Below, one piece after another: positions 6,509 to 13,686 of a stretch of 14,865 bases of DNA. The translations under genes and the position numbers were made by a program. The stretch comes from an uncultured Alphaproteobacteria bacterium (lineage in GTDB: Bacteria; Pseudomonadota; Alphaproteobacteria; CALKHQ01). The notes below the pieces were generated by a model. The model did not search any database and was not told the origin of the DNA. It worked only from the letters and a program-made list of their open reading frames with translations. Within the stretch, counting starts at the first letter, position 1. Every line of letters starts with the position of its first letter. The DNA is taken from assembly GCA_937988735.1 (NCBI GenBank), contig CALKHQ010000340.1:1-14865 (forward strand), written 5' to 3'.

Positions 6509-7648
6509 TCATCGCAGCCGGCGCAGCCCCAGCCCCGCCAGCCGTTCCGGCTTCTCCACCACCATGTGCACCAGCACGGCGATCACGAAGATCGCCCCGA
6601 TGGTCATGTCCGCGATCTCGCCGCCCAGCCCGATCGCCACCATGCCGACCTGCAGCACCACCACGATCAGCAGCCCGATGTAGCTGCCGACAATGGTGCC
6701 CGAGCCGCCGAAGATCGAGGTGCCGCCGATGAACACGCCGGCCATCACGATCAGCAGCGTGCTCTGCCCCTGGGTGGTGGTGAAGTTCTCCGTCTCCGAC
6801 GTGAGGAAGACGCCGGCGAGCCCGGCCAGCGCCCCCATCAGCGTGAACAGCCGGACGCGGGTGCGGCGGACGTCGATGCCCATCACCCGCGCCACGTTGG
6901 CGTTGTCACCGATGAACAGCAGCGCCTCGCCGAAACGGTGGCGGTTGAGGATGAACCAGAGCAGCACGCCGATGGCGATCACGATCACCGCCTGCATCGG
7001 GATGCCGTCCGGCTTGCGCAGCACCACCCCTTCCTCGGTGAACAGGCTGGTGAAGATGCGGCCGGTGGTGATCTCCCACAGCAGCGTGTCGTTGTAGCCG
7101 CGCAGCGCATACTGCCGCCCCGAGGCGAAGGCCACCGCCGCGCCGCGCCAGACGAAGCTCATCGCCAGCGTCGCGATGATCGAGGGGATGCCGAAGCGGG
7201 CGACCAGGATGCCGTTGATCAGTCCGGCGAAGGCGCCGGCGGCGATCGCCACCACCAGTCCCACCCAGGCGAGCTGGGCCTGCATCGCCGGAATGTCCTC
7301 CGGCGCCACGCCGTCCGCGATCCATGCGATCCATGGCACCAGGTCGAAGCGGTAGAAGGAGGCGAACAGGATCGACGACAGCGTGATGATCGACGGAAAG
7401 CTGAGGTCGATCTCGCCGGCGGCGATCACGAGCGTCAGCCCCAGCGCGCAGATGATGTAGTGCTGGTAGTTGACCAGGATCGACAGGTAGGTGCGCCAGC
7501 CGAGGAAGGCGTTGGGCGCGATGAAGGCGAGGATCACCAGCACCAGCAGGAAGACGAGCAGGATCGGCACGCCCTCGGCGGCGAGGATCCGCGCGCCCAG
7601 CGGGCGGCGGCGCGGTGCGGCACGGGCTTCTCGGGCGGCGGTGCTCAC
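6509..7648 (-). CDS. Sugar ABC transporter permease (RbsC/FrcC type)
   Basis: Integral inner-membrane subunit that forms the sugar channel, of the BPD_transp_2 family. The 379-aa protein has a short basic N-tail and about 9-10 hydrophobic segments. The family stretch GLTLVIAAGEIDLSFPSIITLSS is present in the first third, NGILVARFGIPSIIATLA in the middle, and ALLFIGDNANVARVMGID is the cytoplasmic loop that contacts the ATPase. The start GTG 7648 overlaps the ATPase stop (GTGA, 4 nt), which points to translational coupling and fixes the start against the much longer open frame that continues upstream in the wrong frame of the ATPase gene. The fairly long acidic/tryptophan loop (WIAWIADGVAPEDIP) between two membrane spans is not in short RbsC proteins. 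Confidence 0.93.
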   Translation of the reverse strand: MSTAAREARAAPRRRPLGARILAAEGVPILLVFLLVLVILAFIAPNAFLGWRTYLSILVNYQHYIICALGLTLVIAAGEIDLSFPSIITLSSILFASFYRFDLVPWIAWIADGVAPEDIPAMQAQLAWVGLVVAIAAGAFAGLINGILVARFGIPSIIATLAMSFVWRGAAVAFASGRQYALRGYNDTLLWEITTGRIFTSLFTEEGVVLRKPDGIPMQAVIVIAIGVLLWFILNRHRFGEALLFIGDNANVARVMGIDVRRTRVRLFTLMGALAGLAGVFLTSETENFTTTQGQSTLLIVMAGVFIGGTSIFGGSGTIVGSYIGLLIVVVLQVGMVAIGLGGEIADMTIGAIFVIAVLVHMVVEKPERLAGLGLRRLR

Positions 7649-8466
7649 GCGGCGGCCTCGCGCTCGGCCTGCAGCGACAGGAAGTATTCGGTGAGCTCCG
7701 CCACCGTCATCTCGCCGCGCTTCACCTCGCCGGCGACCCGTCCGCGATCGATGATCACCATCCGGTCCGCCATCTCGTGGACATGGGCCAGGTTGTGCTC
7801 GACGTAGAGGCAGGCGCGGCCCGAGCGCTTGATGTCCTCGATGAAGGTGAGGACCTTGCGCACCTCCTTGACCGCCAGCGCCACCGTCGGCTCGTCGAGG
7901 ACGATCAGGTCGGCATCGAAGTACATCGCGCGCCCGATGCAGATGCCCTGCCGCTCGCCGCCGGACAGGTTGCCGGCGGTGGCGTCCACGTTGATGCCGA
8001 CGCCACGGAAGCCGATCGAGCCCATCAGCATGCGCTCGGCCAGCGCCTTCTGCTCCTTCACCTTGATGAAGCCGAGGCGGTTGGTGATGTTGCGCCCGAT
8101 GAAGAAGTTCCGCCACAGCGGCTGCTTCTCGCCCAGCGACTTCTCCTGATAGACGGTCTCGATTCCCAGTTCGTGCGCCTGGCGCACGCCGTAGCGCGAG
8201 AAGTCGATCGGCTGCCCCCGGACCAGGATCTCGCCCGCGGTCGGCTTCTCGACGCCGGTCAGGATCTTGATCAGGGTGGACTTGCCGGCGCCGTTGTCGC
8301 CGATCAGCCCCAGCACCTCGTTCGAGCCGATCTCGAGGTTGATCTCGTCGAGCGCGACGACGTTGCCGTAACGCTTGTGGAGCCCGCGAATCTGCACCAC
8401 CGGCCCGTCGTAGCCGGTGCGTGCCTGCCCCTGCGCCGGCCGGTCTTGGCCAGGCTTGCCGTCCAT
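7645..8466 (-). CDS. Sugar ABC transporter ATP-binding protein, single nucleotide-binding domain (FrcA-like)
   Basis: Energises the permease encoded immediately downstream. The 273-aa protein carries one nucleotide-binding domain, like FrcA, rather than the tandem domains (about 500 aa) of RbsA, XylG or AraG, so it should act as a homodimer. Seen: Walker A GDNGAGKST (56-64), Q-loop Gln107, signature LSGGERQGI (from 167), Walker B ADLIVLDEPT (Asp191-Glu192 catalytic pair) and H-loop His224. The signature has Glu in place of the usual Gln after LSGG. The D-loop region reads VALAVKE rather than AALGVKE, and the H-loop context is YVEHN rather than ISHN; all catalytic residues are kept. ATG 8466 with AGGG 8 nt upstream is preferred; ATG 8490 would add 8 residues but has no ribosome binding site. 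Confidence 0.93.
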   Translation of the reverse strand: MDGKPGQDRPAQGQARTGYDGPVVQIRGLHKRYGNVVALDEINLEIGSNEVLGLIGDNGAGKSTLIKILTGVEKPTAGEILVRGQPIDFSRYGVRQAHELGIETVYQEKSLGEKQPLWRNFFIGRNITNRLGFIKVKEQKALAERMLMGSIGFRGVGINVDATAGNLSGGERQGICIGRAMYFDADLIVLDEPTVALAVKEVRKVLTFIEDIKRSGRACLYVEHNLAHVHEMADRMVIIDRGRVAGEVKRGEMTVAELTEYFLSLQAEREAAA

Positions 8467-8520
8467 CGCTTCCACCCTGGTCGCAGGCATGCACGCGCCC
8501 GTGGCGCGCGGCCCGCGTTA

Positions 8521-8533
8521 TTCATCGTATGAT
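8521..8533. promoter_or_regulatory. Candidate GntR-family operator before the transporter operon
   Basis: TTCATCGTATGAT, containing the near-perfect palindrome ATCGTATGAT (8524-8533), lies in the gap between the regulator and the ATPase genes. It is in an AT-rich patch inside otherwise very GC-rich DNA and shares TTCATCRTAYRA with a second copy upstream of the regulator gene, in the same orientation. Confidence 0.55.
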
Positions 8534-8563
8534 TGGTGACGATGCCGAAGCCGGCGCAGGCTG

Positions 8564-9376
8564 TCAACCGGCCCTGTCGTCGGCCTCGATGCGGCCCGCC
8601 GGCGCCTCGGCCGCGGCCTGGGCGGCGCGCGTCGCCTCCACCCGCTTCCAGTCGGCGCGGGCGTTGCGCAGCAGCTTGCGCATCGCCTCCTCGGCCCCGT
8701 GGCTGTCGCCGCTGCGGATGAAGTCGAGCACCGCCTCGTGCTCCAGGAGCGCGCGGTCGCGCGTCTCCGGCCGCGCCCAGCTCTGGCGGAAGCTGAGCCG
8801 GAGTCCGGCCGCGATCAGCTTGCCCAGCCCGGCGAGGAACTGGTTGCCGGTCGCCCGCAGGATGGCGCAGTGGAAGGCGATGTCGGGCTCGATGTAGTCC
8901 TCGTCCTGCTCCGAATGCACGCGCATGCCGGCCGCGGCGGCGGCGATGGCCGCCAGGTCGGCCTCGGTCGCCCGCTCGGCGGCGATGCGGGCGGCGACCG
9001 GCTCGAAGATCAGGCGCATCTCGAACAGCTCGCTCGCGGCATTCTGCCGGTCGGCGTGGAGCAGCCGCCACGCCATCACGTCCGGGTCAAGCATGTTCCA
9101 TTCGTCGCGCGGCCGGACCCGGGTGCCGACCTTGGTCCGCGCCTCGACCAGGCCCTTCGCCGCCAGGGTCTTGATGCCTTCGCGCAGGATGGTGCGGCTG
9201 ACGTTCAGCATGCTGCACAGGCCCTGCTCGTTCGGCAGCACCGCATCGACGGCGATCGCGCCCGCGACGATCTGGGTTCCCAGGGTATCGACCACCACCT
9301 GATGCAGGGTGCCGCGGCGCGGCGACATCGACAGCGTCACCATCTCGTCGTGCAACTGTGCGGCTCCAATCGGCAT
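8564..9376 (-). CDS. GntR-family transcriptional regulator, FCD domain (DgoR-like)
   Basis: A ligand-responsive repressor that probably controls the sugar importer transcribed just downstream. An N-terminal winged helix-turn-helix is visible from LHQVVVDTLGTQIVAGAI through LPNEQGLCSMLNVSRTILREGIKTLAAKGLVEAR. It is followed by the helical FCD effector domain (FEMRLIFEPVAARIAAERAT, then DIAFHCAILRATGNQF). The domain keeps the first Asp and two His candidates of the FCD metal site (DIAFH, LEHEAVL) but has Leu at the usual third His (AMRKLLRNA), as in DgoR-like members that respond to sugars or sugar acids. The frame is open to a TTG at 9412, but that codon lies in the putative operator. ATG 9376, 9343 or 9328 are the realistic starts; ATG 9328 has GGTGA 8 nt upstream, so the N-terminus is uncertain by about 16 residues. 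Confidence 0.92.
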   Translation of the reverse strand: MPIGAAQLHDEMVTLSMSPRRGTLHQVVVDTLGTQIVAGAIAVDAVLPNEQGLCSMLNVSRTILREGIKTLAAKGLVEARTKVGTRVRPRDEWNMLDPDVMAWRLLHADRQNAASELFEMRLIFEPVAARIAAERATEADLAAIAAAAAGMRVHSEQDEDYIEPDIAFHCAILRATGNQFLAGLGKLIAAGLRLSFRQSWARPETRDRALLEHEAVLDFIRSGDSHGAEEAMRKLLRNARADWKRVEATRAAQAAAEAPAGRIEADDRAG

Positions 9377-9400
9377 TGCCTGCTGCCGACCGGCAGCACA

Positions 9401-9412
9401 TTCATCATACAA
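9401..9412. promoter_or_regulatory. Candidate autoregulatory operator upstream of the GntR gene
   Basis: TTCATCATACAA, 25 nt upstream of the preferred ATG of the regulator, is aligned with the site at 8521-8532 with every difference a transition (consensus TTCATCRTAYRA). Its neighbour ACAAAACTTGT (9409-9419) is itself an inverted repeat, ACAA-AAC-TTGT. Confidence 0.5.
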
Positions 9413-9763
9413 AACTTGTCACCACAGGCGACGATTATCTTGCAGGGCCCGGCCGGCGGGCCCGTTCGAGCCCCCTGCCGCCGATCCCCGCGATGACTCG
9501 GCCGCACCGGGGCCGCATGGATTCCCCACGCGACCGCCCCTTGCAACGCAACCCCGCGGCGCATTGGCGGGGGCACCAGGGCAGCGCCCCGGGACACGAC
9601 AACGGCCCACGCCGCCCTCCGACGCCCCATGCCCGGCCTCGCGCCGCACGCCCGCGCCTCGCGGCAGCGGGATGACGGCGCATGCAGCGGACCAAACCCG
9701 ACCGCCGCGGTCGGGCCCCGGACACCGTCCCCCCGCCACGATCAGCGACATCAAAACACCCCT

Positions 9764-9790
9764 CTTGCGTTTTTCCCCGAAAATTATAGT
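9764..9790 (+). promoter_or_regulatory. Possible promoter for the maltose-type transporter operon
   Basis: In the only AT-rich patch of the region, a -35-like CTTGCG (9764-9769) is followed by a good -10-like TATAGT (9785-9790), but the 15-nt spacer is short. If used, the mRNA would have a leader of about 150 nt containing both TGTTGACTT repeats. Confidence 0.3.
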
Positions 9791-9840
9791 AGGTTAGTCG
9801 GGTATTGCGCGGGCGGCGCAGCGGGCGCCGCGGGGGGCAG

Positions 9841-9874
9841 TGTTGACTTCTGTGCAAGCCCGGTCTGTTGACTT
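9841..9874 (+). repeat. Direct repeat TGTTGACTT, two copies 25 bp apart
   Basis: TGTTGACTT occurs at 9841-9849 and 9866-9874. Each copy is followed within a few bases by a related run (CTGTGCA and CTGTCTGCA). Both copies contain TTGACT, a good -35 hexamer, but no matching -10 lies 16-18 nt downstream of either, so a repeated binding site for a regulator is more likely than tandem promoters. It ends 73 nt before the binding-protein start. Confidence 0.5.
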
Positions 9875-9947
9875 ACTGTCTGCACGACAACAGCAGAGGC
9901 CGGGCGCGCGCAGCGGAACGGCATCTCATTGGGAGGAGGGGAGACTC

Positions 9948-11288
9948 ATGACCGAGCTTGACGTCCGTCTGTCCAACCGGCTGAACGCGCCGGTGACCCG
10001 ACGGCGCTTCATGCGCGGTGCGGCATCCGTGGCGCTGGCAGGGCCGCTTCTGACCAACCCGGCGCTGATGCGCCTCGGCGCGGCCGCCGATTACAGCGGC
10101 GAAACCCTGCGGTTCCTGGTCATCAACCCGCACGCCGGTTCGATCGAGCCGCTGTCGGCCGCATTCGCCGAGCTGACCGGCGCCACGGTCGAGGCGGTGA
10201 CGGTGCCCTATGACCAGGTCACCGCCCAGGCGACGCTCGACGTGGTTTCCGGCGCCAACGAGATGGACGTCTTCCAGTACTGGTATGTGGACAAGGAGGC
10301 GCTGGTCCGCGACGGCGTCCTGATGGACATCACCGACCGCATCGAGGCCGACGCCGACCTCATCGATCCGGACGACTTCCTTGGCGCGCTCTACGACACC
10401 TACACGCTGGTGGACGGGCGCCGCCACGGCCTGCCCTACGACGGCGACACCCACGTGCTGTTCTACAACGAGGCGATCCTGGAGCGGAACGGCCTGAAGC
10501 CGCCCACGACCTGGGACGAGTATTTCAACGTCGCGAAGGCGGTGACCGAAGCCGAAGGCCACAACGGCATCTACGGCGCGCTGATGATGTGCAAGCAGTT
10601 CCCCATCATCATCGGCAGCACCTTCGCCAACCGGCTGGGCGGCTTCGGCGGCGATTTCCTCGACGCCTCGGGCAAGCCGGCGCTCGCCTCCGACGCGGGC
10701 ATCGCCGCCGCGCAGGCGATGCTGAACGCCGCACCCTACGCCACCCCGACGCCGCTGGAGACCGAGTTCGGCAACGCGATCCCGGTGTTCCTCGGCGGCC
10801 AGGCGGCGATGATCGAGTTCTGGACCGACCTTGGCACCTGGGCCGAAGATCCCGAGCAGAGCGCCATCGTCGGCCAGTGGGGCGTGGTGCCGATGCCGGT
10901 CGGCGGCGGCAACACCGTGAACCGCCCGGCGCTGAACGCCGGCTGGTCGTTCGGCGTCTCCGCCGGCAGCCACAATCCGGACATGGCATGGGAGTTCGTG
11001 CGCATGTCTGCGACCAAGGACTTCCACATCTCGGTCCTCACCAACAACAAGACCGGCGTGGACCCGACCCGGCGGTCGGCTATGGAGGCCTACCGCGGCT
11101 TCGCGCCGAAGCAGGCGGACGCGGTCGAGGAGGCGATCGAGAACGCCTTCCCGTGGCCGACGAAGCCGGAATCGCCGGAGCTGATGCAGGTGCTGACCGA
11201 CCAGCTCGGCCTGATGCTCGCCGGCGACAAGACGCCCGAGCAGGCGATGACCGACGCCCAGGCGGAGTGGGAGCGGATCCTCGGCTGA
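9948..11288 (+). CDS. Extracellular solute-binding protein, family 1 (MalE/UgpB type), Tat-exported
   Basis: Periplasmic receptor of a CUT1-type carbohydrate importer. The 446-aa precursor starts with an extended n-region and a twin-arginine motif TRRRFMR (residues 17-23), then a hydrophobic segment ending near LMRLGAAA, so it is likely folded in the cytoplasm and exported by Tat. The mature part has the family pattern: a lobe with VDKEALVRDGVLMDIT and the DTYTLVDGRRHGLPYDGDTHVLFYN hinge, GLKPPTTWDEYFNVAKAV, and QAAMIEFWTDLGTW near the second lobe. The aromatic residues near these positions would suit a sugar or oligosaccharide. ATG 9948 is preferred over the open frame from 9840 because GGGAGGAGGGGAG lies just upstream and the Tat motif then sits near the N-terminus. 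A stem-loop and two permease genes follow. Confidence 0.95.
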   Translation: MTELDVRLSNRLNAPVTRRRFMRGAASVALAGPLLTNPALMRLGAAADYSGETLRFLVINPHAGSIEPLSAAFAELTGATVEAVTVPYDQVTAQATLDVVSGANEMDVFQYWYVDKEALVRDGVLMDITDRIEADADLIDPDDFLGALYDTYTLVDGRRHGLPYDGDTHVLFYNEAILERNGLKPPTTWDEYFNVAKAVTEAEGHNGIYGALMMCKQFPIIIGSTFANRLGGFGGDFLDASGKPALASDAGIAAAQAMLNAAPYATPTPLETEFGNAIPVFLGGQAAMIEFWTDLGTWAEDPEQSAIVGQWGVVPMPVGGGNTVNRPALNAGWSFGVSAGSHNPDMAWEFVRMSATKDFHISVLTNNKTGVDPTRRSAMEAYRGFAPKQADAVEEAIENAFPWPTKPESPELMQVLTDQLGLMLAGDKTPEQAMTDAQAEWERILG

Positions 11289-11294
11289 CGGTGC

Positions 11295-11327
11295 GGGCGC
11301 CGGCGGCCGCGGTGGCGGCCGGCGCCC
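11295..11327 (+). other. Intercistronic stem-loop after the binding-protein gene
   Basis: A perfect 10-bp GC stem (GGGCGCCGGC at 11295-11304 with GCCGGCGCCC at 11318-11327) with a 13-nt loop starts 7 nt after the binding-protein stop codon. There is no T run. Similar stems after malE-type genes protect the receptor mRNA from 3' exonucleases and let the receptor be made in excess over the permeases; I infer the same role here. Confidence 0.65.
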
Positions 11328-11391
11328 TTGCCCATCGTGGCCCTGGACCGGCCCGGCCGCGACGCCGCACGGCGGGCCGGCGCTTCCGTTT

Positions 11392-12393
11392 GTGGACCGA
11401 GAGTTGAGCCTCACCACCCCCCTGTCCCGAGGCCGGGCCGAAGCTGGTGCCCGGCCGCGCCGCGCCCGCACCGGCATCAGCGGCCGCCAGCTGGTGGCGT
11501 GGCTCATGGTGACCCCGATGCTGGCCGGGCTGATCGTGTTTGCGGTCTATCCGTTCATCTATCTGGTCATCCTGTCGCTGATGAAGGCGAACCTGGCGGC
11601 GCCGTTCTTCCTCGACTTCTCGGACCGCTCGCTCGAATTCCTGGCCGACAGCTATGTCGGCCTCGCCAACTTTTCCGACGCCATCGGCGACACCCGCTAC
11701 ACGGATTCGCTCTGGCGCTCGGTCCTTTACGCGCTGGTGACGACTGCGGGCGCGCTCATCCTCGGCGTGGCGGTGGCGGTGCTGGTGGACCGGGCGGTGA
11801 AGGGCCGCAGCCTGCTGCGCACCCTGATCCTGCTGCCGCTGATGACGCCGCCGGTGACGGTGGCGGTGATGTGGCAGCTGCTGCTGATGCCGTCGGGCGG
11901 CTGGCTCAACAGCTTCCTCATGGACCTGACGGTGATCAGCCAGCCGGTGTCCTTCCTCGGCACCTCCACCTACGCCCTGCCCTTCCTTTGCCTCGCCGAC
12001 ATCTGGCAGTGGTCGCCCTTCGTCGCGCTGATGACCTATGCCGCGTTGCAGACCCAGCCCGCCGATGTCTACGAGGCCGCCCGGCTCGACGGCGCCTCCG
12101 GCTTCCGCATCTTCCGCTCGATCACCCTGCCGATGCTGGCGCCGGCCCTGTTCGCGGTCGCGGTGCTGAAGCTTGTCATCGGCTTCAAGGTGTTCGACCT
12201 CGTGTTCGTGCTCACCGCCGGCGGGCCGGGGCAGGACACGCGCCTCACGACCTTCCACATCTACCAGGAGGCGATCCAGCAGTTCGACATGGGGGCAGCC
12301 GCTGCCCAGACGCTGCTGTTCGCGGTGATGGTCGGGCTGATCACCCTGCCCTTCACCGCCGCTCACGATTATGCGGAGCGGCGCCTGTCATGA
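11392..12393 (+). CDS. Carbohydrate ABC transporter permease, MalF type
   Basis: One of two inner-membrane channel subunits of the importer whose receptor is encoded upstream. The 333-aa protein has a basic cytoplasmic N-tail (RPRRARTGISGR), then about six membrane spans, the first being LVAWLMVTPMLAGLIVFAVY. The EAA loop that docks on the ATPase is at residues 228-247 (EAARLDGASGFRIFRSITLP). The extra-cytoplasmic loop after span one is short compared with E. coli MalF and similar to UgpA/LacF. The N-terminus is uncertain: GTG 11392 or TTG 11404 start the frame, neither with a good ribosome binding site, so the N-tail may be a few residues shorter. Its stop overlaps the next permease start by 4 nt. 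Confidence 0.93.
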   Translation: MDRELSLTTPLSRGRAEAGARPRRARTGISGRQLVAWLMVTPMLAGLIVFAVYPFIYLVILSLMKANLAAPFFLDFSDRSLEFLADSYVGLANFSDAIGDTRYTDSLWRSVLYALVTTAGALILGVAVAVLVDRAVKGRSLLRTLILLPLMTPPVTVAVMWQLLLMPSGGWLNSFLMDLTVISQPVSFLGTSTYALPFLCLADIWQWSPFVALMTYAALQTQPADVYEAARLDGASGFRIFRSITLPMLAPALFAVAVLKLVIGFKVFDLVFVLTAGGPGQDTRLTTFHIYQEAIQQFDMGAAAAQTLLFAVMVGLITLPFTAAHDYAERRLS

Positions 12394-13244
12394 GCGCGGA
12401 CTCGACCTTCCGCAGCGAGCCGGACCGGCTGCGCTTCACCGGGTGGACGCCGCTCCGCTGGCTGGCCACCCTTGCAGCCGTGCTGTTCTTCGTCTTCCCG
12501 GTGGTCTTCCTGGTCATGGTCTCCCTGAAGACCCAGTCGGACATCGCCACCGGCGGCTTCTTCCCCACCGAGCTGTTCTGGCAGAACTACAGCGACGCCT
12601 TCGCCTCGGTCGCGGTCGATCTCTACCTGCGCAACTCGGCGCTCGCCGCGGTGATCGGCGCGGCCATCACCCTCCTGCTCGCGGTCCCCGCCACCCACGC
12701 GATGATCCGCTTCAAGGTCGGCGGCAGGTTCCTGCCGGGCTTCGTGCTCGCCACCTACGTCGCGCCTCCGATCGTGGCGCTGTTCCCGCTGTTCTTCCTG
12801 CTGAAGGAGATCGGGCTCAACAACAGCATCATCGGCCTCGGCATCGTCTACGGCGTGATGAACCTGCCGGTCGCATTCTGGCTGCTGTCCAGCTTCGTGC
12901 GCCGGCTGCCGGTCGAGCTGGAGGAGGCCGCCTACATCGACGGCGCGAGCTACTTCGGCGTCCTCCGCCGGGTGGCGATCCCGCTGCTGATGCCCGGCAT
13001 CGTCAGCACCGGGATCATCTGCCTGATCCTTGCGTACAACGAATTCCTGCTCGGCGCCTTCCTCAACAAGCCGGACGCGACCAAGACGCTGCCGACCGGG
13101 CTCGCCCTCTACCAGGGCGACCGGCAGCTCCGCTACGGGCAGATGGCGGTGGCGTCGCTTGCCGGCATCGCGCCGGTCTACGTCCTCGCCACCTTCTTCC
13201 AGCGCTGGCTGATCCGCGGGCTCACCAGCGGCGGCGTGAAGTAG
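12390..13244 (+). CDS. Carbohydrate ABC transporter permease, MalG type
   Basis: Second channel subunit of the importer. The 284-aa protein starts at an ATG that overlaps the preceding stop codon (ATGA), so the two permeases are probably co-translated in equal amounts. Six membrane spans are visible, the first at about residues 24-45 (WLATLAAVLFFVFPVVFLVMV). The EAA loop at 179-198 (EAAYIDGASYFGVLRRVAIP) matches the ATPase-docking motif, and the C-terminus ends in the short LIRGLTSGGVK tail typical of MalG/UgpE proteins. No ATPase gene follows: the next ORF is on the opposite strand 1 nt after this stop codon. Confidence 0.95.
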   Translation: MSADSTFRSEPDRLRFTGWTPLRWLATLAAVLFFVFPVVFLVMVSLKTQSDIATGGFFPTELFWQNYSDAFASVAVDLYLRNSALAAVIGAAITLLLAVPATHAMIRFKVGGRFLPGFVLATYVAPPIVALFPLFFLLKEIGLNNSIIGLGIVYGVMNLPVAFWLLSSFVRRLPVELEEAAYIDGASYFGVLRRVAIPLLMPGIVSTGIICLILAYNEFLLGAFLNKPDATKTLPTGLALYQGDRQLRYGQMAVASLAGIAPVYVLATFFQRWLIRGLTSGGVK

Positions 13245-13245
13245 C

Positions 13246-13482
13246 TCAGGGCGTCAGCGCGTCCTTCGCGCCCATGATGGCGTCCGCCATCGGCGGAGTC
13301 ACGCAGGCCGCGCCCTCGACCTTGTCCTGCAGCGAGGCCGGCACTTCGGCGGCGATGGTCGCCGGGATCTCCGCCAGGCACGCCTCCAGACTGTCGTAGG
13401 TGCGCGTGTTGATGCCGGTGTCGAACGGCGCGCCCGACATGGCGGAGAAGAAGACGATGATCACGTAGACGACGGCCGACAT
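13246..13482 (-). CDS. Small membrane-anchored or secreted hypothetical protein, 78 aa
   Basis: I do not recognise a family. The N-terminus has one hydrophobic segment (AVVYVIIVFFSAMSGA, residues 3-18) that could be an anchor or a signal peptide. The rest is a short Ala-rich domain with two cysteines (EACLAEIP and AACVTPP) that could form a disulphide in the periplasm. The gene is supported by an AGGGAG ribosome binding site about 8 nt before ATG 13482 and by neat packing against the permease gene, with which it converges. It has no visible partner in an operon. Confidence 0.65.
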   Translation of the reverse strand: MSAVVYVIIVFFSAMSGAPFDTGINTRTYDSLEACLAEIPATIAAEVPASLQDKVEGAACVTPPMADAIMGAKDALTP

Positions 13483-13642
13483 TGCTGCGCTCCCTGTTTC
13501 CTGCAGGGCGGAACCTTAGCCCGCCGCCCGGCCGATCCGAAGCGCCGGGCGAATACCCTCCCCGCCGCGGCCGTCTGTGCGCGTCATCACCGCCCCCCGT
13601 CGCGTGCCCCTTGCAGTCCACCCGCATCTCCCCTATCTCTCA

Positions 13643-13661
13643 TTTGCGAATCATTCTCATT
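13643..13661. promoter_or_regulatory. Fur-box-like palindrome upstream of the DUF2061 gene
   Basis: TTTGCGAATCATTCTCATT contains the 7-1-7 inverted repeat TGCGAAT-C-ATTCTCA (13645-13659). The two arms pair at 6 of 7 positions, and 11 of 14 arm bases agree with the TGATAAT-N-ATTATCA form of the Fur box. It ends 25 nt before the start codon of the downstream gene, a position where a bound repressor would block transcription. Confidence 0.6.
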
Positions 13662-13686
13662 CTAGATTGACTGCTGGAGAACCGGA

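Larger units (their letters stand above)
9413..9947. other. Gene-free intergenic region between divergent transporter units
   Basis: About 535 bp without a convincing gene: the open frames on both strands are Pro/Arg/Ala-rich GC shadows without a ribosome binding site or family likeness. It holds a 7-bp stem (GGGCCCG-GCCGG-CGGGCCC, 9445-9463), an AT-rich patch at 9751-9800 that may be a promoter, the repeats at 9841-9874, and the strong GGGAGGAGGGGAG ribosome binding site region (9931-9943) of the next gene. The stretch 9464-9750 shows nothing I can name. Confidence 0.6.

Noticed and set aside
4593..6683. 696-codon plus-strand open frame spanning the phaA end and the binding-protein gene
   Set aside because: Runs out of frame through phaA and antisense through the sugar-binding protein; Arg/Gly/His-rich with no recognisable domain.
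7649..8494. N-terminal extension of the RbsC-type permease up to 8494
   Set aside because: The extra 282 codons are the ATPase gene read in the wrong frame; the GTG at 7648 with a 4-nt overlap is the natural start.
8494..8508. Hairpin CGCGCC-CGT-GGCGCG between regulator and ATPase as a terminator
   Set aside because: Only 6 bp, no T run on either strand, and in GC-rich DNA where such stems arise by chance.
9377..9412. TTG start at 9412 for the GntR regulator
   Set aside because: It would translate the operator-like sequence, has no ribosome binding site, and adds residues not expected before the winged helix.
9841..9874. Tandem -35 elements (TTGACT twice)
   Set aside because: No acceptable -10 hexamer 16-18 nt downstream of either copy; described as direct repeats instead.
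9873..11507. 544-codon minus-strand open frame opposite the Tat-exported binding protein
   Set aside because: Arg/His/Gly-rich shadow; the plus-strand gene has a ribosome binding site, signal peptide and family motifs.
11080..12366. 428-codon minus-strand open frame opposite the MalF-type permease
   Set aside because: Composition is His/Arg/Gln-rich and without hydrophobic segments or motifs; antisense to a clear permease.
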